Origin: Craterostigma plantagineum | Taxonomy: Eukaryota; Streptophyta; Magnoliopsida; Lamiales; Linderniaceae | Direction: 5' to 3' | NCBI GenBank assembly: GCA_027422505.1 | Contig: JAPQWV010000649.1 | Span: forward strand, 248,001-312,000 | DNA: 64,000 bases | Shown here: positions 9,352-21,144 of the stretch, piece after piece | Numbering within the stretch: position 1 is the stretch's first letter | Layout of the letters: every line of letters begins with the position of its first letter | Made by a program: the position numbers and the translations under genes | Notes under the pieces: model-generated | Databases searched by the model: none | Told to the model about the DNA's origin: nothing | What the model saw: the letters and a program-made list of their open reading frames with translations, nothing else

Positions 9352-12144
9352 ATCTCCCCCTTTGTGTTCAATTTGCAATTCAGCGCTGGTTATCTTCGTC
9401 TTGTGATCGTACTGAGTCCTCAAAGAACACGTATCAGAGTTGTGTACGCGAAAGCATTTGCTTGCGTGTTCTTCTTCAATCGCATCCTCCTTTGTCTTAC
9501 TTTGTTACCTCTTCTTTAAAAGATCTTTCAAGCTCACCGTCTCTTGAACTTCTCTTCTCCTAAGTGTTCAAAGCTGCTTGTTGGATCGTCTCTCTTGTGT
9601 TCGATCTTTCCATTGGATAGTCACCACTCCCCCTACGTTTGTTCAACCTTTTGTTGGGATTGAGGAGTTCTCATTTAACTTGAGAGACATACACGAGTCG
9701 TATCTTCTCTTTAGGTGTTCCAGCTCTTCCTTCTATTGTCGCAACTCCCCTACATTTGTTCAACCTTGTGTTGGGATTGGGAGCTCTCTTTAAACTCGAA
9801 GAGTTGTACACGAGTCTGCAGCTTTGATTCTTGAAGTCCATGCTGAAGTTGTTGTCGTATCTTGTCATTTGAGTCCGATCTCTCCGTTCAATTGTAGCTC
9901 AACTCCCCCTACGTTTGTTCAACCTTGCGTTGTGATTGGGGTGTTTCTTTAAAGTCGGAGAGTCGTACATGAGGTGACAACTTCAATCGTTGGACTCTGT
10001 GATCTTCGTTTGATTCTTGACGACGCTTGAGATTTGGCATTTTCTGATCTATATTGGACTTTCGGCGTGGTGCTGCTCCCATTTTGCTTTAGTACTCCTC
10101 CCCCTCATGAAGATCGAGCTAGGGAGATCGTCATGCGATAGGTCAAAATGGGACATCGTCTTTGGCAAGAAGATCGTGTCATCGGGACAAGATGATGGAG
10201 TTGCGTTTTCCAAAAAATGTGCTTGGGCTCCTTCAGATTTTTCCATCAATTGCATGAGAGCCCGTCTTCAGAGTGGTACGTGCGGCGGAAATAGTAGGTG
10301 CTCAGGTTGGGTAATAACCTGACAGAGCCACAAAGGCAATCCGTCGACACGACTTCAGAGTTAAACTCTGAGACGTGGCCAGTGATAACAGGACTTTATA
10401 AACCGGGGCCACATAGGCGTTCCGTTAGCATCAGTCTAGGAGCATAGCTCATAGGTGACGGCCTGAAACCGTTGTTGTTTTGATGTTGCAACGGCAGGAC
10501 TTCCTTCCAATCATCGAAGCATGTCGCAGAAGGACATGTCTACGAAAGTTCTGATCTGGTCACAAAGTCCAGATAAGAAAAAAATGTATGTGTCCTAAAA
10601 AGATATAAAAATATTTGGATGGTGAGGACACACTAGACTCGATGTGTTCAATAAAATTCAGTGGTGTGGGGCTGACTGCCACTTAATTCAATATCTCCTG
10701 CTTCCAAGTGAAGCAGTGATAGATTACGCGGCTCCCCGTGATTTAGTGAAACATCGGTCTGTTGGGAGATCGATGAGTGGGTAAGGCTCGGTTGTGCATG
10801 CGACTTTGGACCAGATGAGGCGACTTCTACCCGGGAGCTGATAGAAATCAGCTCCTGCACCTATGTGAGATGGTCCGAATATTGTGTGAGGTAAGGATTT
10901 GTGTATCTTCCGCTCTTCGGTCTTGTCAAGAATATCCAATATGGCTTTTATGAACTTGAATCGTCACTAACACTCGGCTACGTTCCGGGTTAGGTTCAGT
11001 TTGGTCTGACTGAACCGTGGGAACTTAGAATCCATGCATCCGTCAATTTGGTGAGTGCTGCTTGATCAGCGAGTTGGAGCAGGTCGGTTGAGATCATCTT
11101 CGTGATAGTGTACGGTTGTCACGCCTTTTGGAATTCTTGAACTCTCGAGGGTTGAGTTTTCAGGTGAAGTCCATCTTGGGATGTGGAAGCGCCTGAGAGG
11201 GTTTTTCTTTCTTTTTCCTTTTTTTTTTTTTTTTTGCGAATTTTTTTTTTTTGCATTTTTTTTTATATATAAGTATATTTTATCGTAATAGTAATATATA
11301 TAGATATATATATATAGATATAGATTATCTTAATAATAATATAATAGTAGCTATATATTATATATAGATATATATATATTTAAAATCCTCCCCCTCAAGT
11401 CATGCTTCTTAAAACTGAATTACTCCCCCTCAAAAGATGCATATTCGGATTATCGTTCGAAAGTCTCTTTCCCTAAGTTCACACATTAAGTTCACTCCCC
11501 CTAAAATATTTAATTATTGCTCCCTTTTAAGATAAATATAAGAGTTGCTTTTCTTTAAAAAGAGTAGCTCCCCCTCAATGCATGCACATTTAAACATGTA
11601 AATTCCCTCCCAATTAAATAAGCGTGAACGTATTAATTTATTTTCAAAGCAGATGCAAACTAAAGAGTTATTGTTCTTTAAAAATGCATTAGAATGTACG
11701 TTTTTTATCGCTCTAAAGTTATAATAGGCATTTTGCGCTTCAGCTCATATGCATACAGAAAATTTAAGCTCGGAAATTCTTTAAGATGCATGCATAATAA
11801 AAAATGTACCTATAACATGGTATTTAATGCATTTACGCTCATGTATGCATGCGAAAATTTGGAATTTAATGTCTTTTTGAAAGCATGCATAACTATAATG
11901 TACCATTCAGTTTCAAAGTGGGTATATAATCTTTTCAGTTTGATATGCATGCCAAAAATTTAACTATGGAATGCATATATAGAATTTACCTACGTTTGGT
12001 TGCTCGCATCGCTAACCAGTCGCGTCTGTGGAGCAACCCGAGATGCCATACGCGCTGGGATGTTTGGCTGCCCTCGTCGCATACCAGTCATGAGTGTGGA
12101 GCAGCTCTCTTAGTACCTACTCATGCTGGGATTTCTGCAAAATA

Positions 12145-13926
12145 TTATCGGGCCTTTGGTACCCATTTTTGGATGGGTCCTCCCTTGTTAGCAGAAAACG
12201 GGTTAAGCACACAAGGTGTCAAATCTTGTCCTAAGTCATCATTTGAAGTCCTATTCAATTTGATTTGTGATTTAGGAATCCATAGATTCAATCCTTGTTT
12301 TGAGTGTTGAGAGGATGTGGAGTGATGTTTGTGCTTGGGCACCCAAATTTGTTTAACATTAGGACTATACCCTGTTGAGTTCTTATGCAATCGATTGAAT
12401 ACGAGAGTGTTCGAGACGTGGCTTGCATGAGATGATGCCTGTCGAGTAGAAGAGTGATGCATCTTATAAATATTAGATTTATTAAAACGGGAAACATCAC
12501 AATACTTAATAGTCTTCGAAGAAATGGAGTTATGTTCATCAGAAGCATAGTTTGTAGAGTACAAAGCCTTGGTAGGAGAGAGCTTAGATTTTGATTTCCT
12601 GACCCAGTCCATCGTCTTCGCCTTCTTGGTTAGTTTCTTGCCTGTAGCTAAATTTGACACTTTATTAGGAGTTAAATCATAAGTCGAAGAAGAACCAACT
12701 TCAGATGAATGGTCGTTGAGATTTCTTAGGAGGAAAATTTCATTTAGTAGTTTCTCTTTTTCGAACTTGAAGATTTCAATTTGATTTTGGTGTTCCTTTG
12801 CTTGTAATTTATTGATGTTCTGGAGACGCGAGATTTCAGCTAGGAAGTCAGTCGTTCCTTTTGTTTGTATCTTGTCTAGTTGAGTTTGCGAGCCTGACTT
12901 AGCAAAGAAGCGTGCATCATTCTTGATTGTGTTAGCATTTGCTAATCTGAAACGAGAATTTAGAGCAAGTGCATCATCGTAGGAATAGTAATGATTTGAA
13001 GGAGACGCGTAGTTTTCAAATAGCAGATCATGTCTTTTGGCTTTTTCTTTCCCTTTAATTTCCTTGTGCAGTGACGCTTCTATCTTAGACTTAGCTGAAT
13101 GCAATGGTGGGGATAAACCTATGGGGTTGTTGACTTGTTTTTCGAGTGAGGAGATGATTGTCAGAAGTACGTCTTTTTCCACTTGGAAGGCAATCTTTTC
13201 GGACTCAAGAGTCGAGCGCAAATCACAGATTTCCTTGAGAGATGCTGGGATATATGTGGTAGGGGGATTTGAATTTTGGCCACTTACGTCTTCTGAAGAG
13301 GGTGGATATAGAGGTAAGTAGTCGTCTTCAGACAAGGATGTGGCCATGGTTCTGTCACGTTTATTCAGTTCTTCGTAGTCAAATGGGATTTCTACCCTGT
13401 CCTCTCTATTTCTCTTGTTCTTTTCTAGGATGTCAATTGTAGATGAATTAGTGAAAGGGAGTAGACTGGGTATATTTAAGCCTAGGAAGCTAATATCATA
13501 AAGAGGGAGGGATTTCTTGACAGTTTGTACGGAACCTGGAACAAAGCCTAATCCTTCACGGGGATCATAAAATTCTATGTCTCTAGGCTTGTTTAGAAAA
13601 ATCGTTCTATCTGTTTGTCCTCTTTTTGTCAGGAGATCATCAAGTTTCTTTATTTTGGAATATAGACGATTTCGTTCCTTGGATAAGAATTCATATTTTT
13701 GGGATATGGAATTACGCTCTTCCTCACTCTTCTTGAAATCATTTTCCTTCTCGGAAAGTTTTTCTTCTAGATATCTTATCCTAGTCTCATGTCTGAGGGA
13801 CATATCCTGAGCTTGTTCTAGAAACGAGTTTAACTTAGCCTTTTCTACTAGTTCGGTTCGCAAGACCTTTTCATTGTTCGCTAACCTAGTTTCTAGTTTT
13901 CTTAATGATTGGTTTTCACTAGACAT
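12145..13926 (-). CDS. Gag-side coiled-coil ORF2 (593 aa), intact
   Basis: The frame starts at ATG 13926 with MSSENQSLRK and runs unbroken to 12145. Residues 1-100 are coiled coil (EKAKLNSFLEQ, RIRYLEEKLSE, YSKIKKLDD, LLTKRGQTDRTIFLNKPRD). Next comes EFYDPREGLGFVPGS, resembling the GLGF segment of Maximus/SIRE-type Copia proteins. A second coiled coil lies near 215-260 and another near 365-410. The end is basic (KKLTKKAKTMDW) with two IWVPK/KWVPK motifs. It lacks the UBN2 core and CCHC knuckle of ordinary Copia Gag. A role in particle assembly or partner binding is inference. Confidence 0.7.
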   Translation of the reverse strand: MSSENQSLRKLETRLANNEKVLRTELVEKAKLNSFLEQAQDMSLRHETRIRYLEEKLSEKENDFKKSEEERNSISQKYEFLSKERNRLYSKIKKLDDLLTKRGQTDRTIFLNKPRDIEFYDPREGLGFVPGSVQTVKKSLPLYDISFLGLNIPSLLPFTNSSTIDILEKNKRNREDRVEIPFDYEELNKRDRTMATSLSEDDYLPLYPPSSEDVSGQNSNPPTTYIPASLKEICDLRSTLESEKIAFQVEKDVLLTIISSLEKQVNNPIGLSPPLHSAKSKIEASLHKEIKGKEKAKRHDLLFENYASPSNHYYSYDDALALNSRFRLANANTIKNDARFFAKSGSQTQLDKIQTKGTTDFLAEISRLQNINKLQAKEHQNQIEIFKFEKEKLLNEIFLLRNLNDHSSEVGSSSTYDLTPNKVSNLATGKKLTKKAKTMDWVRKSKSKLSPTKALYSTNYASDEHNSISSKTIKYCDVSRFNKSNIYKMHHSSTRQASSHASHVSNTLVFNRLHKNSTGYSPNVKQIWVPKHKHHSTSSQHSKQGLNLWIPKSQIKLNRTSNDDLGQDLTPCVLNPFSANKGGPIQKWVPKAR

Positions 13927-13989
13927 AGATGTTAGTCTATCTTGAAGAATTGAAATCTCTAAATGTAGATCAGAGTAAGAATCGTGTAC

Positions 13990-14664
13990 CTAGGTTTCTG
14001 AAGATGAGTCAGTTGTGGGAGTGGCTGCAGTGTTGTGCGCCTCATCTTCAGAGTCAGCTTCGACTTTTGCCATGAGTGCCAGATTTTCTTGCTCACTCTC
14101 AGAGGTATCCTTGAGCCATGGTACCTGTTCTGCCATGAGTACGACACCCGACTGTTTTTGTTTTTCTGCTTGAAAACCTACTCTTTCTGATTCCAAAGTT
14201 GCGTTTAATTTGGAAATTTTATTAGCAACCTCTGGAATTTCCCAACAAGAAGCAGGTTTGTTAGAATGTAAATTACTTTCCCCGTTTGTCGCTTGGTTCT
14301 TAGAGGAATTTTGATCCGCTTGCCCTCTTTTTGTTAGAATGTCCTCTAAACTCTTAATTTTGGAGTATAACTCGCTACGCTCCTTATACACGAAATTATA
14401 TTGACAAGTCTTAGTGAGTCTCTCGTCTTCGCTCCTTTTTAAACTAGTAGTTAACTCACTAATTTTCGCTTTCAGTCTTTCTATTTCTTTGTCACGATCA
14501 TCGACTCTCATTTGCATTGCTTCAAGCTTGCAATTGAGATGCGCTTTTTCACTTAAGCTGGCAAGGAGACATTTATGATTATTCTCTAAGCGAGCTTTTA
14601 ATTCCTCAATTTCTTTAGCTTGTTTGTTCACTTTCTGTTCCCAATGATACGGCATATATGACAT
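13990..14664 (-). CDS. Coiled-coil gag-like ORF1 (224 aa), copy 2
   Basis: This is the intact counterpart of 6779-7453, starting at ATG 14664. It ends 63 bp upstream of ORF2's ATG on the same strand. An in-frame join is blocked by its own stop, so ORF2 would need reinitiation, splicing or readthrough. Its block from EKAHLNCKLE to DILTKRGQAD parallels the ORF2 block from EKAKLNSFLE to LLTKRGQTD. Confidence 0.6.
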   Translation of the reverse strand: MSYMPYHWEQKVNKQAKEIEELKARLENNHKCLLASLSEKAHLNCKLEAMQMRVDDRDKEIERLKAKISELTTSLKRSEDERLTKTCQYNFVYKERSELYSKIKSLEDILTKRGQADQNSSKNQATNGESNLHSNKPASCWEIPEVANKISKLNATLESERVGFQAEKQKQSGVVLMAEQVPWLKDTSESEQENLALMAKVEADSEDEAHNTAATPTTDSSSET

Positions 14665-14778
14665 ATTGAAAGTGGATATTGAAAGTTCAGTTCTAGAATT
14701 ACTTTGGTTGGATATGGATCTTAATCGTGTTGATCAGCTAAATCTTAGATCTCTAACAAAAAATCAAATAATGTTAGA

Positions 14779-14820
<42 letters not shown>

Positions 14821-16231
14821 AATAAGATAATCACAAGATAATAAAAAACTAGGGAAGTGCAATTTTCGTTGAATGATGTAGATATTAGAATGTTTGGCTT
14901 TTAAAGAATCTGTTCGAAAAGTTTTACTGTTTCGTGAAATACAGTGAAGTTTCTAAAATTTAAGCGTTGAAAACTTTTTGGTGTACACCGAAAAGTTTTG
15001 AAGTAATGTCGAAAACTTCGAAAAGATACTAAAAACTTCTATAATGTGCCAAAAATATGATGTTTTTGGGTTCGAAAATAGATGAGGTTTCGAAAATATG
15101 AGTTTCGATAAGAGCAGGCCTCCGCAAAAATGTTTCGAAAAAATAAAGCTTTCGCAAAAGGTTTCGAAAAATATTTCGCAGATGTACTGTTTCCAAAATA
15201 ATCTTTCCCAAACTCCCTTTTTTTTTTTAAATATATATGTATGTACTGATTATATAACAATTATGAGAAATAATGATGAGTGAATGCAAGGCAACGTGGG
15301 TGATTTCCTGAGATTGCGAATGTTATGCATATAATATATATATATCGGTGCATATATTTATATATATAAAAATTATGAGTGATGATAACTGAGTGAGATG
15401 CTTAAAAACACGTGGATGATTATTACTCTAGTGGATGGTGACTCATGAGTTTGATGTGAAATATGGATATATATAATTAGTATGCGAGTGGACGTGTTCA
15501 ATGATGAGTGAAGAATGATGATTGGTTAAAAGGATATCGAGAGAGGCATTTAGATAGGAATGTCGAGAATTCAATAAAAAGATGTCGAGCAGAAGTATTT
15601 TGATATTAATGCTTTGACTGAGAAGATGTCGAATGAGAAGATGTCGAGTGAGAAGATGTCGAATGAGAAGATGTCGAAGGTTAATGAGATGTCGACATCT
15701 AATTGTCGAGACTCGAGAAATAATAAACAATGTCGAGGCCTCAAAGAACTTAAAATGTCGACAAAATCAAATTTTCCGAGATTTGAGGCTGATTTAGAGA
15801 TCAATGTCGAGCGGAATTTTGAGCTAAATGTCGAGATCCTTCTATCTTTCAAGCAAGATGTCGAGTCCTGATGATATATAAAATGTCGAGACAGTAGGAT
15901 GTCGAGGCAGTGATGTAAAATGTCGAAATAGATATCGAGATGAGCAGCTTTAAAAAAATCTCGAGACCAAAAAAATATGTTCGTCTTCACAATCTGTTCT
16001 TCAAAAAAATCCTGTTCGTCGCTGATATCCGGCTGAAAAATAAAACTCACAGATTTCGATTAAAAATTATGAAAGATCAGATATGCACCTATGCGTTTTT
16101 CCAGGAGCCGGGATAGATCTGAGAGTTTGAACGAGAAGGAATTGATCGTTTTTGGAAATAAAGAGCGAAAAATCAGAAATCAAACGGAGCAGAATATCAG
16201 AAGATTTCGATGAGTTTGATCCACGATTTCG

Positions 16232-16244
16232 GCTCTGATACCAC
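16232..16244 (-). other. tRNA-Met primer binding site, copy 2
   Basis: The minus strand reads GTGGTATCAGAGC next to LTR 3, the same arrangement as in copy 1. Confidence 0.92.
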
Positions 16245-16245
16245 T

Positions 16246-16588
16246 TGTTAGGCCGATTTTATCCAACCTTGTACTGATTCAAAGGATTAGTATTACCTTA
16301 GACGATGATTACGGAAGCGATTGATCAGTAATACCTCTGGACGGATTGTAGAGTTGGAACAATGAACGCACGTGTTCTTCAGCAAAAGTCGTCAACTCTA
16401 TTAATGAATCAGCAACCCTAAACACTAATGTGTTTAGGGTATTTATACAAAAGCCCTAATGGGCTATTGGGCCCAATATAGCTAATATACCCACAAGTCG
16501 GGTATATTTACAATTAAGTCCTAGGGCAGAATAAAACTACAAGATTAAGACAACCTGATTTAATTGAACACAATAAATATTCCTAACA
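16246..16588 (-). mobile_element. Sirevirus-like element, LTR 3
   Basis: A 343-bp LTR with the same termini, identical by eye to LTR 2. It is the 5' LTR of copy 2 and the 3' LTR of the truncated copy 3. Confidence 0.92.
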
Positions 16589-18684
16589 ATCTCCCCCTTT
16601 GTGTTCAATTTGCAATTCAGCGCTGGTTATCTTCGTCTTGTGATCGTACTGAGTCCTCAAAGAACACGTATCAGAGTTGTGTACGCGAAAGCATTTGCTT
16701 GCGTGTTCTTCTTCAATCGCATCCTCCTTTGTCTTACTTTGTTACCTCTTCTTTAAAAGATCTTTCAAGCTCACCGTCTCTTGAACTTCTCTTCTCCTAA
16801 GTGTTCAAAGCTGCTTGTTGGATCGTCTCTCTTGTGTTCGATCTTTCCATTGGATAGTCACCACTCCCCCTACGTTTGTTCAACCTTTTGTTGGGATTGA
16901 GGAGTTCTCATTTAACTTGAGAGACATACACGAGTCGTATCTTCTCTTTAGGTGTTCCAGCTCTTCCTTCTATTGTCGCAACTCCCCTACATTTGTTCAA
17001 CCTTGTGTTGGGATTGGGAGCTCTCTTTAAACTCGAAGAGTTGTACACGAGTCTGCAGCTTTGATTCTTGAAGTCCATGCTGAAGTTGTTGTCGTATCTT
17101 GTCATTTGAGTCCGATCTCTCCGTTCAATTGTAGCTCAACTCCCCCTACGTTTGTTCAACCTTGCGTTGTGATTGGGGTGTTTCTTTAAAGTCGGAGAGT
17201 CGTACATGAGGTGACAACTTCAATCGTTGGACTCTGTGATCTTCGTTTGATTCTTGACGACGCTTGAGATTTGGCATTTTCTGATCTATATTGGACTTTC
17301 GGCGTGGTGCTGCTCCCATTTTGCTTTAGTACTCCTCCCCCTCATGAAGATCGAGCTAGGGAGATCGTCATGCGATAGGTCAAAATGGGACATCGTCTTT
17401 GGCAAGAAGATCGTGTCATCGGGACAAGATGATGGAGTTGCGTTTTCCAAAAAATGTGCTTGGGCTCCTTCAGATTTTTCCATCAATTGCATGAGAGCCC
17501 GTCTTCAGAGTGGTACGTGCGGCGGAAATAGTAGGTGCTCAGGTTGGGTAATAACCTGACAGAGCCACAAAGGCAATCCGTCGACACGACTTCAGAGTTA
17601 AACTCTGAGACGTGGCCTGTGATAACAGGACTTTATAAACCGGGGCCACATAGGCGTTCCGTTAGCATCAGTCTAGGAGCATAGCTCATAGGTGACGGCC
17701 TGAAACCGTTGTTGTTTTGATGTTGCAACGGCAGGACTTCCTTCCGATCATCGAAGCATGTCGCAGAAGGACATGTCTACGAAAGTTCTGATCTGGTCAC
17801 AAAGTCCAGATAAGAAAAAAAATGTATGTGTCCTAAAAAGATATAAAAATATTTGGATGGTGAGGACACACTAGACTCGATGTGTTCAATAAAATTCAGT
17901 GGTGTGGGGCTGACTGCCACTTAATTCAATATCTCCTGCTTCCAAGTGAAGCAGTGATAGATTACGCGGCTCCCCGTGATTTAGTGAAACATCGGTCTGT
18001 TGGGAGATCGATGAGTGGGTAAGGCTCGGTTGTGCATGCGCCTTTGGACCAGATGAGGCGACTTCTACCCGGGAGCTGATAGAAATCAGCTCCTGCACCT
18101 ATGTGAGATGGTCCGAATATTGTGTGAGGTAAGGGATTTGTGTATCTTCCGCTCTTCGGTCTTGTCAAGAATATCCAATATGGCTTTTATGAACTTGAAT
18201 CGTCACTAACACTCGGCTACGTTCCGGGGTTAGGTTCAGTTTGGTCTGACTGAACCGTGGGAACTTAGAATCCATGCATCCGTCAATTTGGTGAGTGCTG
18301 CTTGATCAGCGAGTTGGAGCAGGTCGGTTGAGATCATCTTCGTGATAGTGTACGGTTGTCACGCCTTTTGGAATTCTTGAACTCTCGAGGGTTGAGTTTT
18401 CAGGTGAAGTCCATCTTGGGATGTGGAAGCGCCTGAGAGGGTTTTTCTTTTTTTTTCCTTTTTTTTTATATATATATAAGTATATATTATCGTAATAGTA
18501 ATATATATAGATATATATATATAGATATAGATAAATGTATATATACATATACATATATGGGTTAAAGTAAGTTTCTCCCCCTCAAATCGTGCACCTAAGA
18601 CGTACTCCCCCTAAAAATGTACTCTCTCCTCGTAAATATAGAGTGATACTCCTCGTAAATATATATATATATATATATATATAC
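16589..18684 (-). mobile_element. Sirevirus-like element, truncated copy 3
   Basis: Only the 3' non-coding part of the internal region is present. It follows copies 1 and 2 to about 18532 and then departs from them. Beyond that, 18570-18650 still has CTCCCCCT polypurine-tract motifs but in different surrounding sequence, and an (AT)n run ends at about 18684. ORF2, ORF1, leader and the outer 5' LTR are missing. Confidence 0.8.
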
Positions 18685-19292
18685 CAGAAATTAATCTTGA
18701 ATTGCATTGTCAAATCTGAGTGGTGTTTGACTGATGCCTGAAGCACTCACTCACTCATTATAAATAGTTAGCTGAGGATAGAATTTGGTTGTTGTCTGCC
18801 TCCTTTCTTTTTCAAGACACTAACCTTATATTCCTTTTCAACGAGTATTAACCATCAAACCTAATCAGTGGACATCCTTTAATCCATATACGATTTATAT
18901 AGATGGACTATATGGCTATCTGTCTCTCTTTGCTCGCCCTTGCTGTTATTTATATGGTAAAGAAAACATGGAAATGCTTGTGTAATATTTCCATGGAAAT
19001 ATGGAAAATGTCTTCTCTTAGTAACATACAGCAAGTGATACATAGTATATAACAAGAAAACAGTTCCTCTATTTGTTTCTTAATATCAGCTCTCAACGAG
19101 CTCATATGGTTAATATAACATTATGGCGTTCCTCCACTGAGTTATTATTATGATCTCTCTCTTATTACACAATGAAGCTAAAGGTTGTTGCTTTCAGATA
19201 ATTGAAGGCAAGCGTGTGATGCCATGTATTATTATAGAGACATGATGACTTGCATTAACTACAAGATACCTTGATTTTACCTAAAGAAAATA
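18685..19292. other. Intergenic stretch with a possible small promoter and exon
   Basis: No repeat is evident here. TATAAATA lies at about 18758, some 145 bp ahead of a short ATG frame listed separately. Otherwise I see nothing supportable. Confidence 0.5.
18903..19052 (+). CDS. Small ORF with a hydrophobic N-terminal anchor (49 aa), possible gene fragment
   Basis: The frame starts MDYMAICLSLLALAVIYMVK, one membrane-spanning helix followed by a basic stop-transfer patch. It ends 29 codons later. This resembles the signal anchor of a plant P450 or similar ER protein cut off after its first segment. No further domain follows on the plus strand. A TATA-like box about 145 bp upstream makes expression conceivable. 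It could equally be chance. Confidence 0.25.
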   Translation: MDYMAICLSLLALAVIYMVKKTWKCLCNISMEIWKMSSLSNIQQVIHSI

Positions 19293-19548
19293 GGGTTAAT
19301 TATGATTCAGGCCCTATTTTCTGTTTTCATTGAGGTTCAGGCCCTATTCAAGTTTACTTTAGTGACAAGGACCTACATTTTGAAAACATTAGAGAAAAAG
19401 ACCTAGTTCATGCGATAAGACGTATTTACCCTTTATAATCTATCGAAATTACTCTATTGTGTCATCATCTTCTACAAGCAACGAAACCAAAATCTCTTCT
19501 ACCATGTATTTTCATGGCTCGCACGAAGTAAACCTCTCGCAAATCGCC

Positions 19549-19680
19549 TGGAGGAAGCAGCTTGTCAGAAAGGCCATGAGGAAGTCGGCTCCGGCAACCG
19601 GCGGTTTCAAGAAGCCGCACAGATTCCATCCCGACACTGTCGCGCTCGTGAGATCCGCAACAGAGAAATCAATATTAATT
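19549..19680 (+). pseudogene. Histone H3 fragment
   Basis: The translation contains [18 protein letters not shown] followed by [14 protein letters not shown], matching the H3 tail and start of the histone fold with several substitutions (for example RPG to HPD). The resemblance collapses right after VALV, and the alpha-1 helix and rest of the fold are missing. It lies 260 bp inside the left end of the MULE-like element, so capture by that element is a reasonable inference. It cannot make a working histone. Confidence 0.8.
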
Positions 19681-19789
19681 TGTAAATGGATTTAACCAAG
19701 GCAACTATCGATATTATTACATGTGATAAACCCAAATCAAAGATATTGCTAAGATTGCAGTTGTTATGACCGGATATGTTGAAATTATC

Positions 19790-20720
19790 GTCAACTTGAT
19801 ATGAATGTTGATAAGTTTCGCAAAAATAACAAATGTCTTAAGAATAAAAACAAATGTTGACACAGAAATAACACATCACTGAAAGGTAATAACGCCTTGT
19901 TTGTCATAAATAACACATTATGTATACGACCAATGGATCGGGAGAAAATGAACGAAAATCACAAACGACAGTAAAAACAGATGAAAACTGCATAAATCAC
20001 GTCGTTATTGACTCAATAATGTAAAATAGACCTCAATTTCTCATGGGTACCTCGAATTACACCGATTAGTTGCAAGAAATGGATGTTATATTTTCCCCAA
20101 AATCGTGTAAAAAAGATATACTTATAACATAGCAAAAAATAACAAATGTCTTATGGTTAATAACAAATGTTAACTTAGACGTAACACGTCGCTGAAAGGT
20201 AATAACACTTTGTTTGTTGTAAATAACACATTCTGTATACAACCAATGGATCTGGAGAAAAAGAACGAAAATCACAAACGACACTGAAAAACAAATGAAA
20301 ATTGCATAAATCACGTCGTTATTGACTCAATAATGTAACATAGACCTCAATTTCTCATGGGTACCTCGAATTTGTACAGATTACTTGTAAGAAACGTATA
20401 TTATATTTTCCCTAAATCGTGTAAAAAGTACTTATAACATAGCACAAAAACAAATGTCTTATGGTTAATAACAAGTGTTGACTTAGAAGTAACACGTCGC
20501 TGAAAGGTAATAACGCCTTCTTTGTTGTAAATAACACATTCTGTATACAACTAATGGATCGGGGCAAAAAGAACGAAAATCACAAACGACACTAAAAAAA
20601 CAAATGAAAACTGCATAAATCTCATCGTTATTGACTCAATAAGGTAAAATAGACCTCAATTTCTCATGAGTACGTCGAATTTATACCGATTACTTGCAAT
20701 TTATGCCGAAATCTAGATTC
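19790..20720. repeat. Tandem repeats of about 310 bp, array A (three copies)
   Basis: The landmark GAAAGGTAATAAC recurs at about 19881, 20194 and 20502, a period of 308-313 bp. Each unit holds the same series: AATAACACATT, CACAAACGACA, CTCAATTTCTCATG and TGCAAGAAA. The same family reappears in array B across the solo LTR. Confidence 0.85.
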
Positions 20721-21139
20721 GATTTACCACTATATTCTCACTACGCTAAAAACCGCATAAATGTCGGTGTTATTGGCCCAATCGACTAAAAATCACGATG
20801 TTAATGTTGAACCGTGGTGTAAATAAAGTCAATTTGATCGTGCATCTTAGTTAAAGTTTGTGTTTTATTAGTGAAAACTATGATTAAGCAAACAAAAACT
20901 TACGTTATAACACAAAAATGATAACTGATAACATATGAACATATTGTCATGACAAGAGGAAATGAGGATCGATCTATGCTGATACCACAGAGTTCGGAAT
21001 TTTCTAGAAGCTTCATGATGCATCTGGATGATTCTGTGTGGTCAGTGAATACCACCATGATTGACCCGTTATGTATTAACACATTTTCAGAATAAAATAC
21101 CTCTTCCCTATGTTAGCGAAATCAAGAAAAACTTACGTT

Positions 21140-21144
21140 ATAAC
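21140..21144. repeat. 5-bp target duplication, left of solo LTR
   Basis: ATAAC lies directly before the LTR's TGTAGCGCCC start, and the same five bases follow its end at 24043-24047. Confidence 0.85.

Larger units (their letters stand above)
9352..16245 (-). mobile_element. Non-autonomous Sirevirus-like retrotransposon, internal region, copy 2
   Basis: This is the second unit of the head-to-tail array and the best preserved. It has PBS, leader with the TGTCGA cluster (15-bp unit four times), ORF1, intact ORF2, multiple polypurine tracts (9352-11585) and a shared LTR on each side. Sequence is very close to copy 1 apart from scattered substitutions and microsatellite length. No pol is recognisable. 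Confidence 0.88.
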
